In this document: positions 51,905 to 60,354 of the stretch, in pieces
Layout of the letters: the number at the start of each line of letters is the position of its first letter
Numbering within the stretch: the first letter of the stretch is position 1
Source: Pectobacterium sp. CFBP8739
Lineage (GTDB): Bacteria > Pseudomonadota > Gammaproteobacteria > Enterobacterales > Enterobacteriaceae
Direction of reading: 5' to 3'
DNA length: 64,000 bases
Assembly (NCBI RefSeq): GCF_013449375.1
Contig: NZ_JACDRR010000007.1
Location: 306,827-370,826, forward strand
Position numbers and translations under genes: made by a program
Notes under the pieces: model-generated
What the model saw: the letters and a program-made list of their open reading frames with translations, nothing else
Database searches by the model: none
Told to the model about the DNA's origin: nothing

Positions 51905-52286
51905 TAACAACTGAAGTTTAAATCTGTGAAAGAGGATAATCACCAAGAACAATCTCCGCAAGTTTGACCATATATCACAGCTATTAAGTAGCTAGATTGA
52001 TGGCCATAAATGTCCGCTTATCGCCCAAAGCAGACAATCCCCAGCGGGATCTTAAATCCGGGGTGAGTCGCTGAACAATACCAATACCGCTGAACGACCT
52101 ATAACCCCAGCGACTCAATCTCCCCGAGCAGACGTCGGGGCTTATCGTTATCCCATTGAGTGAGTATTGGAAAGCAACTGCCTCCATATAACCTCACTCA
52201 ATGCGATGCCACTTTCGAAAGGATATGAATCACCCGCATACCCGTGCAGAATCATCGATTACTGCGCGTTTTTCCTGTGTGGGATA
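51905..52286. other. Gene-free stretch between convergent genes
   Basis: No gene is supported. The segment around 52015-52035 (CTTATCGCCCAAAGCAGAC) resembles one near 39860. The inverted pieces AGTCGCTGAAC and GCGACTCA, and the repeated CACTCAATG/CATTGAGTG at about 52154-52205, may form a terminator-like fold. This stretch marks the end of the redox-rich region. Confidence 0.4.
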
Positions 52287-54341
52287 TCAGCGTTCATACT
52301 CCCATTTCGGAATCACGCAGCCTTTAGGGCCGGGAGCGGTCTGTTTTCCGTTCTCATCGAAACGGGTTTCACAGCCAGTGGTCAGTCTGCCGTCTTTCCA
52401 GATTCCGCTGCTTTTGAGTTTGCCATCGGGGTAATAACAGGCGCTTTCACCCTGGCGTAACGCACCCTGATAATCTTTGTACTCTTTGCCATCGACCACC
52501 AACGGTTTAAAACCCTGCGCGCGACTAATGCATTGCATCTGGCCGTTAGGGTAATAGCTGATTTGGGTGTAGCTGTCATCGGTGCCGATACGTGTTTCAT
52601 CCTGACGCTGACCGTTCGCATACCAGGTATTATTGGTTTGCTGGCGATTGAACAGATAATCTGCCTCGGTGAGCGGCGTGCCGTCAGGATTGAAGGTTTG
52701 CTGTTTACCGCAGTAGCCGCGACCGCTCATCGACAGAGGGCAGTAATTGCGCTCGGTAATTTTGACGCCAGTGGCGGTAAATTCTTGCATCAGTCCGACT
52801 TCATAACCGTGGTCATAGGTCGATACGGACTTCGGTTTTCCGTCAGGGAAATTATAGATATACAGGCCGTCGAGTTCGCCATTGCGGTAGCCGCGATCGG
52901 CGCGCAGAGTGGTGCCATCGTCATAATATTCGATTTCACGGCCCTCCAGTTTGCCCATGACATAGTCAGCCTGATAAACCATTTTTCCGGCAGCGTTGAA
53001 CTTCTGGTACAAACCGTGAGGAAGATTATCTTTATAATGAATGATTTGTGTCAGACGGCCTTTCTCATCACTCCAGCGCAGTTCTCCCTGCTTTATGCCC
53101 GCAATCAGTTCGACCTGCTGGATCTCGCCGTCAGCCGTCTTGAGTTTCCATATACCGTTAGCCACGCCTTTCACAAACGGGCCCTCGCCGTTTTCGGTGA
53201 TCCACATGCCTTCAGGCTGGTCATCAACATAATCGCCTTTCGAGCGCAGCACGCCCGCCAGACGGCGTTCGCTGGGGCCATGACGCTGGCCATTGAGGTA
53301 AGTATCGAAGCCACTTAGTTCTGGTGTATTGCCATCCATGCCGTCGGCGATCTCCCAGCGGCCTTCACGTTCATCGTTTTTCATCAATCCCGTTGCCGTT
53401 TCTTGCCCATCGCTGATGGTCCACTGGCCCTGCTGTTGTCCCGCGACATAGCTACCTGAACTGGCGAAGTTCTCGCTGACTGTGGTCCATTTTCCGTCAG
53501 GAACGCCATGTAGGAAAAAACCTTTTACTAAGCCATATTGCGGCGAGTAATAGACATAAGGCCCATTCTCGCTGCCGCTGAATTTAGCCGGGTCAGCTTG
53601 CCAACTGATGGCTGTCGCGCGAAATCCGGGTGTTGCGCTGTCTTCCACACGACGGAAGGTTACGGTAAGAAATAAACCGTCTTTTTCCGCGAAGGTTTTT
53701 TTATAGGCGTAGACGTTGTCTGCTGGCTGCTTCGCAGCATGAGAAGGTGTGCCATCGTCAAGATACCAGCCGACAACATCGCCCTGAGTAAAGTCGATGC
53801 TATCGAAATCGTGATTATCGAACTTAGGGTACTGCGCGCTGTAGTCATAAGGTGGAAGCTTGGCGAGGGCGCGTTTTATCGACGTTGCATTGAGATCCTT
53901 ATTTTCGCGAACCAGCTTGTCCAGAACCGGCTGTAAACTCAGTACCGGAATATAGCTGCCGTCGTCGATGTAACGCCAACCGCGCAGGGCGAACTTGCCG
54001 TGGCTTTTACTCAACACCAGCGTGATTTGACCCGCCTGGTCCACGTCGGCATAAAACACGGATTCGATGGTGGAATCGGGGAAGGTACCGAGCAGGTGGG
54101 GAAGGTGATCGACACTGTGATCCTCTTCGCTACAGAAGCAGTAATAGCCTTTGACCACCTGGTTTTCCTGAATGAAAACCAGAAGGGCGCTGCTGTCGCG
54201 TGCGCCTGAAATGATCGGATGCGCCAGCGTTTTACCCGCGTAAAAAGGGGGTGGGGTGTCGTCTGGGGCAGCGATAGCCGTGCTGACCCCTATGACTATA
54301 TTCAGTAGTAGGATGCCAAACAGTAACTTTACGGCTTTCAT
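52287..54341 (-). CDS. Secreted MORN-type repeat protein
   Basis: The 684-residue protein has a signal peptide (MKAVKLLFGILLLNIVIGVS, then TAIAAPDD), so it is exported. After a 250-residue N-terminal domain come many repeats of the form G-x-Y/W-x-x-G-x-x-x-G-x-W/Y, such as GSYVAGQQQGQWTI, GDYVDDQPEGMWITENG, YQADYVMGKLEGREIEYYDDGTTLRADRGYRNGELDGLYIYNFPDGK and SYYPNGQMQ. These are MORN-variant repeats, also seen in proteins labelled YwqK antitoxin-like. The repeats usually form beta-hairpin solenoids. The CysCys region CSEEDHS in the N-terminal part is unexplained. No partner gene is adjacent. Function is unknown. Confidence 0.8.
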   Translation of the reverse strand: MKAVKLLFGILLLNIVIGVSTAIAAPDDTPPPFYAGKTLAHPIISGARDSSALLVFIQENQVVKGYYCFCSEEDHSVDHLPHLLGTFPDSTIESVFYADVDQAGQITLVLSKSHGKFALRGWRYIDDGSYIPVLSLQPVLDKLVRENKDLNATSIKRALAKLPPYDYSAQYPKFDNHDFDSIDFTQGDVVGWYLDDGTPSHAAKQPADNVYAYKKTFAEKDGLFLTVTFRRVEDSATPGFRATAISWQADPAKFSGSENGPYVYYSPQYGLVKGFFLHGVPDGKWTTVSENFASSGSYVAGQQQGQWTISDGQETATGLMKNDEREGRWEIADGMDGNTPELSGFDTYLNGQRHGPSERRLAGVLRSKGDYVDDQPEGMWITENGEGPFVKGVANGIWKLKTADGEIQQVELIAGIKQGELRWSDEKGRLTQIIHYKDNLPHGLYQKFNAAGKMVYQADYVMGKLEGREIEYYDDGTTLRADRGYRNGELDGLYIYNFPDGKPKSVSTYDHGYEVGLMQEFTATGVKITERNYCPLSMSGRGYCGKQQTFNPDGTPLTEADYLFNRQQTNNTWYANGQRQDETRIGTDDSYTQISYYPNGQMQCISRAQGFKPLVVDGKEYKDYQGALRQGESACYYPDGKLKSSGIWKDGRLTTGCETRFDENGKQTAPGPKGCVIPKWEYER

Positions 54342-54444
54342 TCCCTGACCTGCTCTTTTGAAAAAGTGGCGCTTAGGCTACATGAAATGTTTCTGACGGT
54401 TAATATTTCGTTGAATCAATTCGTTGTTGAACGTAGCGCCTCAA

Positions 54445-55362
54445 TCACTGCCCGTACAAATACGCCTCATACCAGCGGCTGAGCTGTTCGGTAACCGGGC
54501 GGTGTTCGGGGTTAAACGGGCGACCATCCAGCGCTTTTACCGGGGTGATGCCCGCCAGCGTGCCGGTGACGAAGGCTTCGTCGGCAGTGAGTGCTTCTGC
54601 CAGCGTAAAATCCTGAGCCTTGACCTTCAGCCCGTTGGCCTCTGCAAGGTTGATAATGGTCTGGCGGGTGATGCCGTTGAAGCAGTAGCGGCCCGACGAC
54701 GTCCACAGTTCACCGCGGCGGACGATAAAAAAGTTGGTGGAGTTACAGCTGGCGACAAAACCGTGTGGATCCAACATCAGTGCCTCATCGGCACCGGCCT
54801 GCAACGCCTGTAGCAGCGCCTGAATAAGATTGAGCCGACTGTGTGAGTTCAGCCGCAGATCGAAGACGTCTGGCGTACTGGTGCGGTAGGTGGAGGTAAA
54901 CAGCGTCAGCCCGCGTTTTTTCGCCGCCGTATCGACGACCTTATACTCTGCCACGCACACGACCGTTGCGCCGCCGATAATAAAGCGGGGATCCTGATTC
55001 GGCGTATGCTTTTTCCCTCGGGTAATCATCAGGCGAATATGCGCGCCATCGGTCATGCCGTTGATGGCGAGCGTGTTATGGAGAATAGCGGTTAGCGCTT
55101 CCTGGCTATGGCCGATATCCAGTTGGATCGCGGCGGCACCGTCGAACAGGCGATCCAGATGGGCATCCAGCGCAATCAGGCGACCGTTAACCAGACGCAA
55201 GCCTTCCCATACGCCGTCGCCGCACACGTAGCCGGAATCAAAGATCGACACCACCGCTTTATCGCGATGAACAAATTCCCCATTCACATACACCTGTACG
55301 TCGTTATTACGTGGATCCTGCAAATAGGCCTGACTGCTCTGGCTGGATAAGGTGGGTTGCAT
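54445..55362 (-). CDS. Class IV aminotransferase (branched-chain/D-amino-acid type)
   Basis: The 305-residue protein is a fold-type IV PLP enzyme: VYVNGEFVHRDKAVVSIFDSGYVCGDGVWEGLRLVNGRLIALDAHLDRL, IRLMITRG, then the stretch with LRLNSHSRLNLIQALLQALQAGADEALMLDPHGFVASCNSTNFFIV and GITRQTIINLA. The PLP lysine normally lies in the S-x-N-K/R-L-x-N-x-L position; here LRLNSHSRLNLI has no lysine at the expected place (His/Ser/Arg instead). That makes normal transaminase chemistry doubtful unless another lysine serves. It is last in a minus-strand set with an ABC transporter. The start at 55362 follows AGGAA. Confidence 0.82.
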   Translation of the reverse strand: MQPTLSSQSSQAYLQDPRNNDVQVYVNGEFVHRDKAVVSIFDSGYVCGDGVWEGLRLVNGRLIALDAHLDRLFDGAAAIQLDIGHSQEALTAILHNTLAINGMTDGAHIRLMITRGKKHTPNQDPRFIIGGATVVCVAEYKVVDTAAKKRGLTLFTSTYRTSTPDVFDLRLNSHSRLNLIQALLQALQAGADEALMLDPHGFVASCNSTNFFIVRRGELWTSSGRYCFNGITRQTIINLAEANGLKVKAQDFTLAEALTADEAFVTGTLAGITPVKALDGRPFNPEHRPVTEQLSRWYEAYLYGQ

Positions 55363-55384
55363 CGTGCGGTTCCTGAATGATGAG

Positions 55385-56233
55385 TTAAAACGCTCGCTCG
55401 GCAAAACGAGCAAGGAAGGCTTGGGTACGGGGTTGCTGCGGATTTTTGAGCACCTGCTCGGCGCTGCCCATTTCGTGGATCACGCCATTTTCGATAAAGA
55501 TAACGCGGTCGGCGAAGTGATAGGCGAATCCCAGTTCATGGGTGACCAGCAGCAGGGTACGGCCTTCCTCCGCGAGCGCGTGGATGGTGTGTAGCACTTC
55601 ACCCACCAGTTCTGGATCCAGTGACGATGTCGGTTCATCGAACAGCATGATCTCTGGTGACATCGCCAGCGCACGGGCAATTGCCACCCGCTGCTGCTGA
55701 CCGCCGGACAGGCTGCCGGGGCGCGCGTCTTGTTTGTTGCCCAGCCCGACCTTTTCCAACTGTGCTTTGGCGATGATATCCGCGTCATGCCGTGGCATTT
55801 TCTTCACCGACAGCAGCGCTTCACGCACATTCTCCAGCACGGTCATATGGGGAAACAGGTTGAATTGCTGAAACACCATGCCTACGCGTTCCCGCACGGC
55901 GCACAGCTGCTTTTCCGGGTAGTCGCGCTGGCCTTGCGCATTGGTTTTTCCCAACACCACACCATCCAGTTCGATGGTGCCGGCGCTGGGGATCTCCATA
56001 AAATTCAGGCAGCGCAGCAGGGTGCTTTTTCCCGATCCGCTGCCGCCGATGATGGCAATTTTTTCGCCGCGGCGTACATCGAGATCGATCCCTTTCAATA
56101 CCTCAACGGCACCGAAGCGTTTCTGGAGTCCGCGAATGCGCAGGACGATATCGTCATTCAGAGCTTCATTTCCACTCAACGTACCGTTTTCATTCAAAGT
56201 ACGATTGTTATTCAAACTAATAGCTTCACGCAT
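55385..56233 (-). CDS. Polar amino-acid ABC transporter ATP-binding protein
   Basis: The 282-residue ATPase is of the GlnQ/HisP type: Walker A GGSGSGKST, Q-loop VGMVFQQFNLFPHMTVLENV, signature LSGGQQQRVAIARAL, Walker B IMLFDEPTSSLD and H-loop VTHELGFA. Ahead of the conserved LRIRGLQKRFG is a 28-residue extension made of a degenerate six-residue repeat (ISLN-NNRTLN-ENGTLS-GNEALN). It lies between two permease genes upstream and the aminotransferase downstream on the same strand. Confidence 0.92.
   Translation of the reverse strand: MREAISLNNNRTLNENGTLSGNEALNDDIVLRIRGLQKRFGAVEVLKGIDLDVRRGEKIAIIGGSGSGKSTLLRCLNFMEIPSAGTIELDGVVLGKTNAQGQRDYPEKQLCAVRERVGMVFQQFNLFPHMTVLENVREALLSVKKMPRHDADIIAKAQLEKVGLGNKQDARPGSLSGGQQQRVAIARALAMSPEIMLFDEPTSSLDPELVGEVLHTIHALAEEGRTLLLVTHELGFAYHFADRVIFIENGVIHEMGSAEQVLKNPQQPRTQAFLARFAERAF
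56156..56227 (-). repeat. Four degenerate 18-bp tandem repeats at the ATPase N-terminus
   Basis: Units at 56156-56173, 56174-56191, 56192-56209 and 56210-56227 share the A-T/C-TCA start and keep the reading frame, adding 24 residues. Each unit encodes a six-residue segment ending in L-N/S. Confidence 0.7.
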
Positions 56234-56256
56234 AGCAATCCTGTGGTGCTGTCAGA

Positions 56257-56922
56257 CTAGGGGGTTGAACGGAAACGACGTTCAAGTCGTGCGGCAAGGT
56301 AGCTCCCCGGCCAGATCAAAATGAAATAGAGCAGGGCGACCACCGTCAGGATTTCCAGCGGACGATAATGGGTACTGCTCAGCAGCCGTCCCTGATACAT
56401 CAGCTCGTTGACGGCCAGTATCGAGGCCAGCGAGGTTACCTTGGCCAGTTCGATCATCCGGTTGGTGAGGGCGGGCAGCATGTTGCGTAATACCTGCGGC
56501 AGAACCACGCGCCGCAGGATCACCGTCTGCCGCATGCCCAGCGCTTTTGCGCCTTCCCACTGTCCGAGGTCGATGGATTGCAGGCCAGCGCGGAAAATTT
56601 CCGTACAGTACGCGGCGCTATACAGCGTCAAAGCCAGCGCGGCGGCGGCAAAGGTACTGAACTGCACACCGACCAGAACCGGGAAAGCGTAATAAAACCA
56701 GATCAGTTGGATCAGGACAGGCGTATTACGGAAGATTTCGACAAAGACTCTGGCGGGCAGCGACAGCCAGCGTTTGCCAAATACGCGAAACAGACCGAGA
56801 ACCAGCCCCAGCGCGTTGCCCAGCACACCGGCCAGCAGCCAGAGTTCGAGCGTGACGCCAAGGCCTTTCAGCAGCACGGGAAGGTTGTGCCAGACCAGCG
56901 AGAAATCCCATTGATAGTGCAT
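56257..56922 (-). CDS. Polar amino-acid ABC transporter permease
   Basis: The 221-residue membrane protein of the HisM/GlnP type has EIFRNTPVLIQLIWFYYAFP, YSAAYCTEIFRAGLQSIDLGQWEGAKALGM and the ATPase-contact loop QTVILRRVVLPQVLRNMLPALTNRMIELAKVTSLASI. AAGGAA precedes the start. It pairs with the next permease, which starts eight bases upstream, as in transporters with two different permeases. Confidence 0.93.
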   Translation of the reverse strand: MHYQWDFSLVWHNLPVLLKGLGVTLELWLLAGVLGNALGLVLGLFRVFGKRWLSLPARVFVEIFRNTPVLIQLIWFYYAFPVLVGVQFSTFAAAALALTLYSAAYCTEIFRAGLQSIDLGQWEGAKALGMRQTVILRRVVLPQVLRNMLPALTNRMIELAKVTSLASILAVNELMYQGRLLSSTHYRPLEILTVVALLYFILIWPGSYLAARLERRFRSTP

Positions 56923-56930
56923 GATGTTCC

Positions 56931-57608
56931 TTACGCGAGCCGGCGATCTGCCAGCGACAGCCGTTTCTCAATATGTTGACTGAACAGGCTAATCAGCAGC
57001 AGCAGGGTGAAATACATCACCGCCACCAGACTGTAGACTTCCAGCGGTCGGTAGGTCTGGCTGTTGATCTGCATCGCCTGATAAAGCAGCTCGCTGTAGG
57101 CCAGTGATGACGCCAGCGACGTGGATTTGATGAGTTCAAACGAGCGCTCAATAAACGGCGGGATCATCCGGCGTAACGCCTGAGGAAGAATGACCCGACG
57201 CAGTGCCGTTGATTTCGACATGCCCAGCGCTTTTGCACCTTCCCATTGCCCCGCGTGAATCGAGGAAATCGCACCACGATAAACTTCGGCGTAAAAGGCA
57301 CCGGACTGTGCGGACAGCGCGATCACGGCGGCGGTGAAAGGCGAAAACGTTAACGGCGTAATGACGGGCAGGGCGTAGTAAATCCAGAAAAAATGCACCA
57401 ACGCGGGTGTATTACGATAAAAGCCAATCAACATCGCGGCGGGCAGGCGCAAGAGCCGCCGGGGCGACATTTTCATGGCGGCGAGCACCATGCCAGCCAC
57501 CATCCCGATCAGGATGCTGGTGGCACAGATCTTTATCGTTCCCCATAGCCCCTCCAGCAGCAGCTGGTGATAGGGCCAGATGGCGGAAAAATCCCACTGA
57601 TACGACAT
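56931..57608 (-). CDS. Polar amino-acid ABC transporter permease
   Basis: The 225-residue permease is related to the previous one: FYRNTPALVHFFWIYYALPVIT, QSGAFYAEVYRGAISSIHAGQWEGAKALGM and KSTALRRVILPQALRRMIPPFIERSFELIKSTSLASSLA. It is the first gene of the minus-strand set. Its N-terminus MSYQWDFSAIW mirrors MHYQWDFSLVW of its partner. AGGGGCG lies before the ATG. It is divergent from the MmgE/PrpD gene across about 145 bases. Confidence 0.93.
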   Translation of the reverse strand: MSYQWDFSAIWPYHQLLLEGLWGTIKICATSILIGMVAGMVLAAMKMSPRRLLRLPAAMLIGFYRNTPALVHFFWIYYALPVITPLTFSPFTAAVIALSAQSGAFYAEVYRGAISSIHAGQWEGAKALGMSKSTALRRVILPQALRRMIPPFIERSFELIKSTSLASSLAYSELLYQAMQINSQTYRPLEVYSLVAVMYFTLLLLISLFSQHIEKRLSLADRRLA

Positions 57609-57752
57609 AAAATAGCGCCCCTGGAAAATGCATAATTAGGAAATACGTTTCTTATTTTGTTAGAACCGATGCATCTTAGCAGGTCGAAAAAATGATAAAT
57701 AAATAATAAAACGTGGTGCTAATATTCCTTTTATTTATAAAAGAATGGCGGA

Positions 57753-59168
57753 ATGCCGATGCCTCACGCTGCTGAACTCCCTCTGACGTTACGCCTCGCG
57801 ACCTTTGCCCACCGATTGACGATTCAGGACATTCCCGCTGCGTTAAGACGAAAAATCGTGCTGCATTTTATCGACAGTCTGGGTTGCGGCATTGCCGGTG
57901 CGAGTAGCCAGGTGGTGCGGGACTGCGCGCGTGTCACCCGCCTGCACTACGCGGCAGGCAACAACTTAGTATTGGATGGCGGCGCACCGCTGGCGGCCAT
58001 TGGCGCGGCGTTTTTGAATGCGGCGGCGATTAATGCGCTGGATTACGATGATGGCTATGAGGTTGCCGGACGCGGTATGGGACACCCCGGTGCCACGCTG
58101 GTTGCTGCTGCGCTGGCGGCACTCGGATCGCGCCCGATTGACGGTAAAACGCTGATCTGTACGCTGGCCGCCGCGTATGAAATTAATGGTCGGATCATTC
58201 AGTCTCAGCAGCCGAGTCAGGCACGTTTTCAGCAGGTTTACGGTGTGTGTCAGCACGAATCCGTTGGGGCGGCAGTGGCCTACGGATTACTCACAGGATG
58301 TGATGCCGCAGAATTAGAGAACGCTATCGGTCTGGCGGCGTCGCTGACGCCGTTGCCCAGCTTGCACAAATACAACTGGCAGCAGCGTCCGCTGGTGTCT
58401 TTCAAGGATTACAACGCCCCCGCGGCGGAGTCGGGCGTCCGTGCGGTTGAGCTACATCGCGGCGGGATTATCGGCCCAAGAGATGTGCTGTCCGGTGAGC
58501 AGGGATTCTGGCGCATGATGGGATCTGACCGCTTTGATGAAGCGGCATTGCTGGATGGATTAGGAGAGACGTGGGCAATCCAGCACGCCAGCTTCAAAGC
58601 GTATCCGGCCTGTCGCTGGATACATACTGCGTTGGAATCCTTCGAACGCGTACAGCACGAGCTGACGCTGTCACCGCAGGCTATTGACCTGATTCGGGTC
58701 AAAGGAAGCCAGAGGCTGGCCGCTGATTTTATGGATGCACGGCCGCAAAATGCGACGGATGCGCAGTTCAGCCTGCCGTTTGCGCTGGCGTGTCTGGCCT
58801 ATCGTATTCCGCGCCATCGCTGGAGTGCGGATGACACCTTAACCAACCCAGAACTTCTGGCGTTGGCTGATAAGGTTCACGTTGAGGTTTCTCCCGAGCT
58901 TGACCAACTGATGGCGCAGGCGCGTCGGCCGGTGTTGCAGGTTGATGTCGTCACGTGGGGAACGGTGGTGAGCGGTGAGCGTATTGCGTTTCCGCTGGGA
59001 TGCGCAGAACACCCGCTGGCGGAAAGCCGCATCATGGCGAAATTTGCGGAGAATCTCTCATCCCGATTTGCCCCAACAACGGTTGCGGAGGCAACGGCGG
59101 CGTTATCCGAACTGGAACAATGTCAGGATGTCGCCGCGCTGCTGACCCCGCTAATGCAGATGTCCTGA
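57753..59168 (+). CDS. MmgE/PrpD family protein
   Basis: The 471-residue protein carries the MmgE/PrpD pattern: LRRKIVLHFIDSLGCGIAGASS, AAFLNAAAINALDYDDGYEVAGRGMGHPGATLVAAALAAL, AYEINGRIIQSQQPSQ and HASFKAYPACRWIHTALESFERV. Family members include 2-methylcitrate dehydratase, aconitate decarboxylase and iminodisuccinate epimerase. The exact reaction cannot be read from sequence. Gene context (amino-acid ABC transporter, class IV aminotransferase-like protein, binding protein) suggests breakdown of an imported carboxylated or amino compound. Confidence 0.88.
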   Translation: MPMPHAAELPLTLRLATFAHRLTIQDIPAALRRKIVLHFIDSLGCGIAGASSQVVRDCARVTRLHYAAGNNLVLDGGAPLAAIGAAFLNAAAINALDYDDGYEVAGRGMGHPGATLVAAALAALGSRPIDGKTLICTLAAAYEINGRIIQSQQPSQARFQQVYGVCQHESVGAAVAYGLLTGCDAAELENAIGLAASLTPLPSLHKYNWQQRPLVSFKDYNAPAAESGVRAVELHRGGIIGPRDVLSGEQGFWRMMGSDRFDEAALLDGLGETWAIQHASFKAYPACRWIHTALESFERVQHELTLSPQAIDLIRVKGSQRLAADFMDARPQNATDAQFSLPFALACLAYRIPRHRWSADDTLTNPELLALADKVHVEVSPELDQLMAQARRPVLQVDVVTWGTVVSGERIAFPLGCAEHPLAESRIMAKFAENLSSRFAPTTVAEATAALSELEQCQDVAALLTPLMQMS

Positions 59169-59203
59169 CTCCGTTCAGGACTGTCGCGTTAACCGTTTCT
59201 GAG

Positions 59204-60037
59204 TTATTTCCAATCTTCTTTAATGACCGATGGCACTTTGCTGACGTCCACGCCGCGCAGTTTGAGCGCCTGTTCATAGTAGTGCTGCGTCTTGCCGGAT
59301 TGATACAGCTTGGCGAACTCCTCATTCAGGAAGTTATGGAAGGTCTGGTCGGCTTCTTTACGGATTGCCCCGCTGGTGCTGACCTCAATAATCGGCTTCG
59401 GCAGAATCAGATTGCCCTTGCCGACTTTAGCCTGTTGCAGCGCCAGCGCCGGGTGGAAATAGGACAGCGCATCGACCCGACCCGCATAGAACGCCGCCAC
59501 GCCTTCATCCATATTCGGGAAACGCACCAGCTGTGCTTTTGGCAGACGTTTGGTCAGAATCAGGTCCGGGCTGGAGCCCAGCGTGACGCCGATTTTAACA
59601 TCTTCCCGATTGAGGTCGTCCCAGTTGGTCACCGTAATGCCATCACGAATCAACACGCCTTGCGCATACCAAAAGAAAGGCTGCTCAGGAAAATCGACCG
59701 CTTTTTTCCGCTCTTCCGTTGGGTCGAGCACTAGCATGGTATCGATCTGACCGGTTTGTAAGGCGGCGATGGCGTTGCCCCATGTGGTTTCCACCGTCAC
59801 CAGTTTTACCCCGAGGTCTTTTGCCAGCTCTTTACCGATGTTATAGCCGATGCCGTCCCATTCTCCGGTCGAAGGATTTTTAAAATACCAGGGCTCGCCC
59901 TGTGCCACGCCGATGCGTAACTCACCGGTCTGTTTGATATGTTGCCACGTCGAGGTTTGTGTTTCGGCGGCCTGACTGAAAAAGGAGGCGCTAATCAGCG
60001 TTATCGCCATGAATACCTGGTGAAGTGAACGTTTCAT
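59204..60037 (-). CDS. Polar amino-acid ABC transporter substrate-binding protein
   Basis: The 277-residue protein starts with a signal peptide (MKRSLHQVFMAITLISASFF, then SQAAE) and has the SBP_bac_3 fold: GELRIGVAQGEPWYFKNPSTGEWDGIGYNIGKELAKDLGVKLVTVETTWGNAIAALQTGQIDTMLVLDPTEERKKAVDF. It should be the periplasmic receptor for the permeases at 56-57.6 kb. It is convergent with the MmgE/PrpD gene, so it is transcribed separately from the permease operon. Confidence 0.92.
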   Translation of the reverse strand: MKRSLHQVFMAITLISASFFSQAAETQTSTWQHIKQTGELRIGVAQGEPWYFKNPSTGEWDGIGYNIGKELAKDLGVKLVTVETTWGNAIAALQTGQIDTMLVLDPTEERKKAVDFPEQPFFWYAQGVLIRDGITVTNWDDLNREDVKIGVTLGSSPDLILTKRLPKAQLVRFPNMDEGVAAFYAGRVDALSYFHPALALQQAKVGKGNLILPKPIIEVSTSGAIRKEADQTFHNFLNEEFAKLYQSGKTQHYYEQALKLRGVDVSKVPSVIKEDWK

Positions 60038-60354
60038 TATAGTTACCTTGATGATTGAGTTTTAATCGAGGCGATATATTTCGCTCATGCAGAGTAGCGA
60101 AATACTTATAGCGAAATTAGTTCTTTTCGCCTTATCTCATTCCAGATAAATATAACGATTCATTGAGAGAAAAATCACGTTGGCGGACGGTCTTCCTCGC
60201 GGTAAGGCGCGGCGTCTGGGGTTGTTCCGTTTACCGCGTCAGGTAGCCGATGAGTATTGCCGCTATTTACCGTGTTTTCCTCTGGCGGCAGGGTATAGCA
60301 ATAATTTCGCTATGCTTTTTAACTATTGGCAATTACTGATAATGCACCGTTCTT
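60038..60354. other. Gene-free stretch upstream of the binding-protein gene
   Basis: No gene is supported. It should contain the binding-protein promoter near 60040-60180, where the sequence is A+T-rich. The higher-coordinate half lies downstream of the histidine kinase gene. A 67-codon plus frame here has no ribosome-binding site. Confidence 0.45.

Noticed and set aside
52287-54341. Annotation of the MORN-type protein as a YwqK toxin-antitoxin antitoxin
   Set aside because: It has a signal peptide, is far longer than such antitoxins, and no toxin gene is adjacent.
56156-56227. The short tandem repeats as a CRISPR array
   Set aside because: Repeat units are contiguous without spacers and keep an open reading frame. 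No cas genes occur in the window.
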